A stretch of DNA of 9,386 nucleotides, from positions 1 to 9,386 of the forward strand of contig USPB01000073.1 of the NCBI GenBank assembly GCA_900556405.1, read 5' to 3'. Both the position numbers and the translations under genes were made by a program. The stretch is from an uncultured Actinomyces sp. (lineage in GTDB: Bacteria; Actinomycetota; Actinomycetes; Actinomycetales; Actinomycetaceae). Numbering within the stretch: position 1 is the stretch's first letter; the number at the start of each line of letters is the position of its first letter. Below, piece after piece: positions 6,313 through 9,386 of this stretch. The notes under the pieces were generated by a model, which was not told where the DNA came from, made no database searches, and saw only the letters and a list, made by a program, of their open reading frames with translations.

Positions 6313-8034
6313 CTACTGGCGGTCTGACAGCTCCAGGTTCGCCCGCACCACGATGCCGATGCGCCGAACCATTGCCTCGTCCACCCAAGACCCGTCGAGG
6401 GCCGCTAGACGCGGGTGGGTCGGCGCCTCGTCGAAGAGGCGATCAAAGCCGAGGATTGCCCGCCACAGGGGGATCAGCTCCTCGTTATAGGTATGACCGT
6501 GGCCGCCGGGGGCCGTACCCGCGACGGGCAGGTCAGCAAGCACCTGAATGAAGGTCACGAAGCGCGTGAACTCGACGAAGCGGGACACATCGCGCCCCGC
6601 ACGCTCACGCAGCCAATCCGGCTGGTTCCACAGGAGCTTGCGATTCCACCACACGACCGGGTCGGAGGGATGCTGAGCGTAGACGAGGCGCGGGAATCCC
6701 CACGGACCCAGCTCGCGGCCGTACAAGTCGGTGCGCAGGTCGGAGGGCTCGTTCACGAAGCGCACGCGCCGCCCGTTGTAGACGACGGGCGCCACCTCGG
6801 GGCTGCCCTTGTGGCGCTCAGCCGTGAGCTCGGCGTGCATCGGCGTGAACGCCGGGGTGCCCACCCACAGGGCACCATCCACCTGGCCCAGCGCCTCCTC
6901 GACCGAGGAAAACACCGACTGCGAGGCAAAGGCACCCAGGGACTCGCCGCACACGAAGAGCGCGGGTCGGTCGGCCTCGTCCATCGTGTCGAGCTCGGCG
7001 CGCACGGCACGGAAGAGCGCGGCCGACGCCTCCTGCGCGGGCTCGAGGCCGGTCAGCCAGTTGAGGGCCGAGGGCACGTAGGAGTACTGCAACGAGGCGG
7101 TCGCACAGTTGCCGCGCGTGAGGAACTCGAGGGGCTGAACCTGCCACTCGTCGACCCAGCCGGACCCGGTCGACGCGGCAATAAGAATGACAGCGCGATC
7201 GAATGCGCCCGTGCGACGCAGCTCGGCGACGACGGTCGCCGCGGCCACCTCGATGCCCGCCCCGCCCGTGGGCATGCCGGAATAGACGCGGATGGGTTCC
7301 ATGGCCTCGCCGCCGCTGACCTGGGCGATATCGAGGCGCGAGGGGCCTCGGCCGAGGAAGACGCGCCCCTGACCGCCGACCGACTCCCAGGTGACGGGCG
7401 AGGCCGGGGAGGCGGAGCGCTCGGGTACGAAGGGCTTGTAGATGCCGCGCGCGGTGCGCGTGTTCATCTGCTCGGCGTGATGACGGAAGAAGCCAATGCC
7501 GCCGCGTAGGATCACGTTCGAGGTCAGGAAGAAGACCATGACGGTCAGGATCGCCACGCCGACGACGACAGCAATGGGGTGCGGCATGTAGTCACCGAGC
7601 GCGGCGATAAGCATGCGTCCGAGGCTGTTCAGAGCACCCACGATCGCGATGAGGCACCATGCGACGACGACGGTTCCGGCGGTTCCCAGGAGGTACTCTC
7701 CGAAGGTCTCTCCCGGCATGCTCACGAGTCTGGCGGCGACGCGGGCTCGGCGATACGACTGGATGACGGCGTACAGCCACCACATCGCGAAGAGTACTGC
7801 GGCGCAGACGCGGAAACCGATCTCGACGGGCTCGGATGCGCGAATGGTCAGGCCCGTCATGGCGATGATGCGGGCGCCCACGTTCTGGACGATGACGCCG
7901 CCGACGTACCCGCAAGCGACGAGGACGCCCGAGGCGACCGCGTGCCATGCCCAGGAGCGTGCCATCAGCGACGGCGCGACGCTCACCGCATACATGGCGA
8001 GGGCAGCGATCACTCCCAGAAACGACAGACCCAT
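6313..8034 (-). CDS. Membrane-anchored alpha/beta-hydrolase family protein (Abhydrolase_9 type)
   Basis: This 573-residue protein has an N-terminal membrane domain and a C-terminal hydrolase domain. Seen: about five hydrophobic helices (roughly 3-25, 32-54, 70-93, 118-140, 152-172), with the first followed by SVAPSLMARSW, a hallmark of the actinobacterial Abhydrolase_9_N region. The catalytic part (about 235-540) has the family motif TGSGWVDEW (289-297), a nucleophile elbow GESLG with Ser365, Asp458 (QHPSDPVVWW) and His512/His514 (GGHGHTY) as the likely triad. The family is common in actinobacteria but has no settled substrate; lipid or ester hydrolysis at the membrane is a guess. The ATG at 8034 is the only reasonable start: I see no in-frame ATG, GTG or TTG just upstream, and no Shine-Dalgarno sequence. 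It lies 184 bases after the methyltransferase stop and probably has its own promoter. Confidence 0.9.
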   Translation of the reverse strand: MGLSFLGVIAALAMYAVSVAPSLMARSWAWHAVASGVLVACGYVGGVIVQNVGARIIAMTGLTIRASEPVEIGFRVCAAVLFAMWWLYAVIQSYRRARVAARLVSMPGETFGEYLLGTAGTVVVAWCLIAIVGALNSLGRMLIAALGDYMPHPIAVVVGVAILTVMVFFLTSNVILRGGIGFFRHHAEQMNTRTARGIYKPFVPERSASPASPVTWESVGGQGRVFLGRGPSRLDIAQVSGGEAMEPIRVYSGMPTGGAGIEVAAATVVAELRRTGAFDRAVILIAASTGSGWVDEWQVQPLEFLTRGNCATASLQYSYVPSALNWLTGLEPAQEASAALFRAVRAELDTMDEADRPALFVCGESLGAFASQSVFSSVEEALGQVDGALWVGTPAFTPMHAELTAERHKGSPEVAPVVYNGRRVRFVNEPSDLRTDLYGRELGPWGFPRLVYAQHPSDPVVWWNRKLLWNQPDWLRERAGRDVSRFVEFTRFVTFIQVLADLPVAGTAPGGHGHTYNEELIPLWRAILGFDRLFDEAPTHPRLAALDGSWVDEAMVRRIGIVVRANLELSDRQ

Positions 8035-8040
8035 GGTCCC

Positions 8041-8046
8041 ATTGTG
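8041..8046 (-). promoter_or_regulatory. Candidate -10 element for a leaderless hydrolase mRNA
   Basis: The minus strand reads CACAAT followed by six bases and then the ATG at 8034. That spacing would put the first transcribed base at or next to the A of ATG. A weak -35-like CTGAAG lies 17 bases upstream. Leaderless mRNAs are common in actinobacteria and would explain the missing ribosome site. The hexamer matches TATAAT at only 4 of 6 positions. Confidence 0.4.
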
Positions 8047-8218
8047 CCAGGGGTAGCCTCGCGCTTCAGGAGGGGCACGAGGCCCGGAAGAGCAGGTGGA
8101 GCAGTGACGTCTCGCGGACTCCGCCTTCGCCCCCGGAACAGTCGGGACGCCGACGCTGGTTCGACAACAAGACCAAAAAAGAGATTTCCTTCCGCTGACT
8201 CACACAGCAGCCCCGCCC
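8047..8218. other. Short intergenic region, no gene
   Basis: This lies between the methyltransferase stop and the hydrolase promoter. The minus strand has a run of six T (8180-8175) about 40 bases after the stop, but the preceding sequence offers only a weak GCTG/CAGC stem, so a classical terminator is uncertain. Nothing else is recognised. Confidence 0.4.
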
Positions 8219-9049
8219 TCACAGGTGGGTGAGCCACACGAGGGACGTGTAGGGGATCGTAACCTGCTCCCCCGGCGCGTAGCCAAGGTGCTCATACAGG
8301 TACCAGCGCAGGTTCGCCTGCATGCGCGCCCGCCCCGCTTCCGTGGAGCGAATGTACGAGGAGCGCGTCGTCCCCAGGGTGAGGATCTGCTCGGGGGTCA
8401 TGCGGTCCTCCCAGGCGACCTGTGTGAGGGTCATCGGCGCGAAGTCACCGCCCGGCGTGGGTGGCTTGTCGGGGCGGTGCACGTCGCCCGAGCGCATGAT
8501 GCGCGTCAGCCGGTGCACCCACGGGATCGACACATCCATCTGGTTCCACACGATCCCGAGCGCTCCTCCCGGGGCGAGAATGCGCTCCACTTCGAGGCCC
8601 GCACGCTCCGAATCCACCCAATGCCACGACTGCGCAAACACAACGATGTCGTACAGGTCGTTCGGCAACCCCGTCTGCTCAGCAACGCCGTCATGCCACG
8701 TCACACCCTCGATCGGCGAGGCCTGGGCACGCATCGCCTCCGAGGGCTCAACCGCGTCCACGAGGAGACCGGAGCGAGCCAAGCTCTCGCTCATCTTGCC
8801 GGTGCCCGCGCCGATGTCGGCCGCTCGCAGCGGGCCGCCCTGCCCCGACGCGTCAGCACCTCGCGCGCGCTGCGCCGCTTCGATCAACGCGGCCACGGCC
8901 TCGTCCGGGTAGGCGGGACGCACGGAGCCGTACGCACCCCCTTCCCCAACGAAGGGGTTCACATCGAGAGCGCCTGACAGTGCGTTCGACAAAGCTTTCT
9001 TTTCCCTCTCAGTGGAGCGATTGATACCCGTTCCATCGTGAACGTTCAC
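8219..9049 (-). CDS. Class I SAM-dependent methyltransferase
   Basis: The product is 276 residues from GTG 9049. Seen: motif I ADIGAGTGKMSESLARSG (about 77-94) for S-adenosylmethionine binding, an acidic residue at the end of strand 2 (AVEPSEAM, Glu101), YDIVVFAQSWHWVD (about 133-146) and LAPGGALGIVWN (about 158-169). The lead-in FVGEGGAYGSVRPAYPDEAV is typical of the Methyltransf_11/UbiE-like and trans-aconitate methyltransferase-like group. Substrate unknown. The start is inferred: GTG overlaps the upstream stop as GTGA and has GGGGAG (9064-9059) nine bases ahead, indicating translational coupling. An in-frame ATG at 9115 would add 22 basic residues and a 70-base overlap and looks less likely; a TTG shortly downstream is a further option. 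Confidence 0.88.
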   Translation of the reverse strand: MNVHDGTGINRSTEREKKALSNALSGALDVNPFVGEGGAYGSVRPAYPDEAVAALIEAAQRARGADASGQGGPLRAADIGAGTGKMSESLARSGLLVDAVEPSEAMRAQASPIEGVTWHDGVAEQTGLPNDLYDIVVFAQSWHWVDSERAGLEVERILAPGGALGIVWNQMDVSIPWVHRLTRIMRSGDVHRPDKPPTPGGDFAPMTLTQVAWEDRMTPEQILTLGTTRSSYIRSTEAGRARMQANLRWYLYEHLGYAPGEQVTIPYTSLVWLTHL

Positions 9050-9386
9050 AGGAGTGAACTCCCCAGTCGGCACACGTTGTCGACGTAGTGGACGTGCCAC
9101 GGCTGTCCCTTCCACTCCTCGTACGTGAGCTCGCGGGATTGCCCGCGCGTGCGCTCATCGTTGCCGTGCAGCATCTCAACCAGGCGCGCACTGTCGGCGA
9201 CGAGCACGATCTCATAGTTGAGTCCGAAGGAGCGCACGTCCATGTTGGACGAGCCGATGATGCACAGGCTGTCGTCGACGATCATGTACTTCGAGTGGAG
9301 CATCCGCGGCTTGTGGTACAGGTGAATGCGTACGCCCGCCTTCAGGAGCGGCCCGTAGTAGGAGCGCTGCGCGTGGCCGACCAGGA
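9046..9386 (-). CDS. cls: Cardiolipin synthase-like phospholipase D family protein (C-terminal part)
   Basis: Only the last 112 residues lie in the window; the N-terminal part, including the first HKD motif, is beyond the right edge. Seen: VGHAQRSYYGPLLKAGVRI, then the second HKD motif HSKYMIVDD (H30, K32, D37 of the visible part), followed by GSSNMDVRSFGLN, the standard continuation in bacterial cardiolipin synthases. The C-terminus VDNVCRLGSSLL also matches the family's usual ending. Known role: transfer of a phosphatidyl group between phosphatidylglycerol molecules to make cardiolipin at the membrane. The stop overlaps the next gene's probable start by four bases, so the two are likely co-transcribed. 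A different PLD-family transferase is possible. Confidence 0.9.
   Translation of the reverse strand, partial: LVGHAQRSYYGPLLKAGVRIHLYHKPRMLHSKYMIVDDSLCIIGSSNMDVRSFGLNYEIVLVADSARLVEMLHGNDERTRGQSRELTYEEWKGQPWHVHYVDNVCRLGSSLL
9059..9064 (-). promoter_or_regulatory. Shine-Dalgarno site supporting the GTG start of the methyltransferase
   Basis: GGGGAG on the minus strand lies nine bases before GTG 9049, inside the end of the upstream gene. It supports a coupled start over ATG 9115. Confidence 0.55.

Noticed and set aside
6415..7509. 364-residue plus-strand frame opposite the hydrolase
   Set aside because: Antisense shadow; the minus-strand frame has clear membrane helices and hydrolase motifs.
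9050..9115. Methyltransferase start at ATG 9115
   Set aside because: It requires a 70-base overlap with the cardiolipin synthase end and adds a basic, non-conserved-looking extension, while GTG 9049 has a Shine-Dalgarno site and a GTGA overlap.

Overview
The window comes from a high-GC Gram-positive bacterium. The choline/glucan-binding-type repeats on secreted proteins, the streptococcal C5a-peptidase-like protease and the actinobacterial Abhydrolase_9 protein suggest an oral or mucosal Actinomycetaceae member of the Schaalia/Actinomyces type. That placement is inferred from family content and codon use, not from a marker gene. Every gene I can support lies on the minus strand; the long plus-strand reading frames are GC-rich shadows.

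In transcription order (high to low coordinates): (1) 9386-9046, the 3' end of a cardiolipin-synthase-like phospholipase D protein, cut by the window edge; (2) 9049-8219, a class I SAM-dependent methyltransferase whose probable GTG start overlaps the previous stop by four bases (GTGA); (3) 8034-6313, a five-helix membrane protein with a C-terminal alpha/beta-hydrolase domain (Abhydrolase_9 type), with no Shine-Dalgarno sequence and a -10-like hexamer placed for leaderless transcription; (4) an AT-richer gap of about 380 bases with a good sigma70-like promoter; (5) 5930-4107, a secreted non-enzymatic surface protein: signal peptide, Ig-like module, two Big_2-like domains, a roughly 60-residue X-Pro linker and about ten cell-wall-binding repeats; (6) a strong hairpin terminator and a second promoter with a foldable leader; (7) 3881-72, a 1269-residue secreted S8 serine protease of the lactocepin/C5a-peptidase class, carrying the same Ig-like module and the same kind of cell-wall-binding tail.

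The last two genes form the accessory part of the window. They share a C-terminal plan (Ig-like module upstream of WYY-type repeats ending in a conserved cap), each mature protein has exactly two cysteines, and each gene has its own promoter and what appears to be related terminator hairpins. They look like a matched pair of exported proteins held on the same wall ligand: one cuts proteins, and the other probably displays binding domains beyond the wall on a rigid proline stalk. The first three genes look like ordinary envelope or lipid housekeeping. I see no tRNA, rRNA, CRISPR array, insertion sequence or phage gene.
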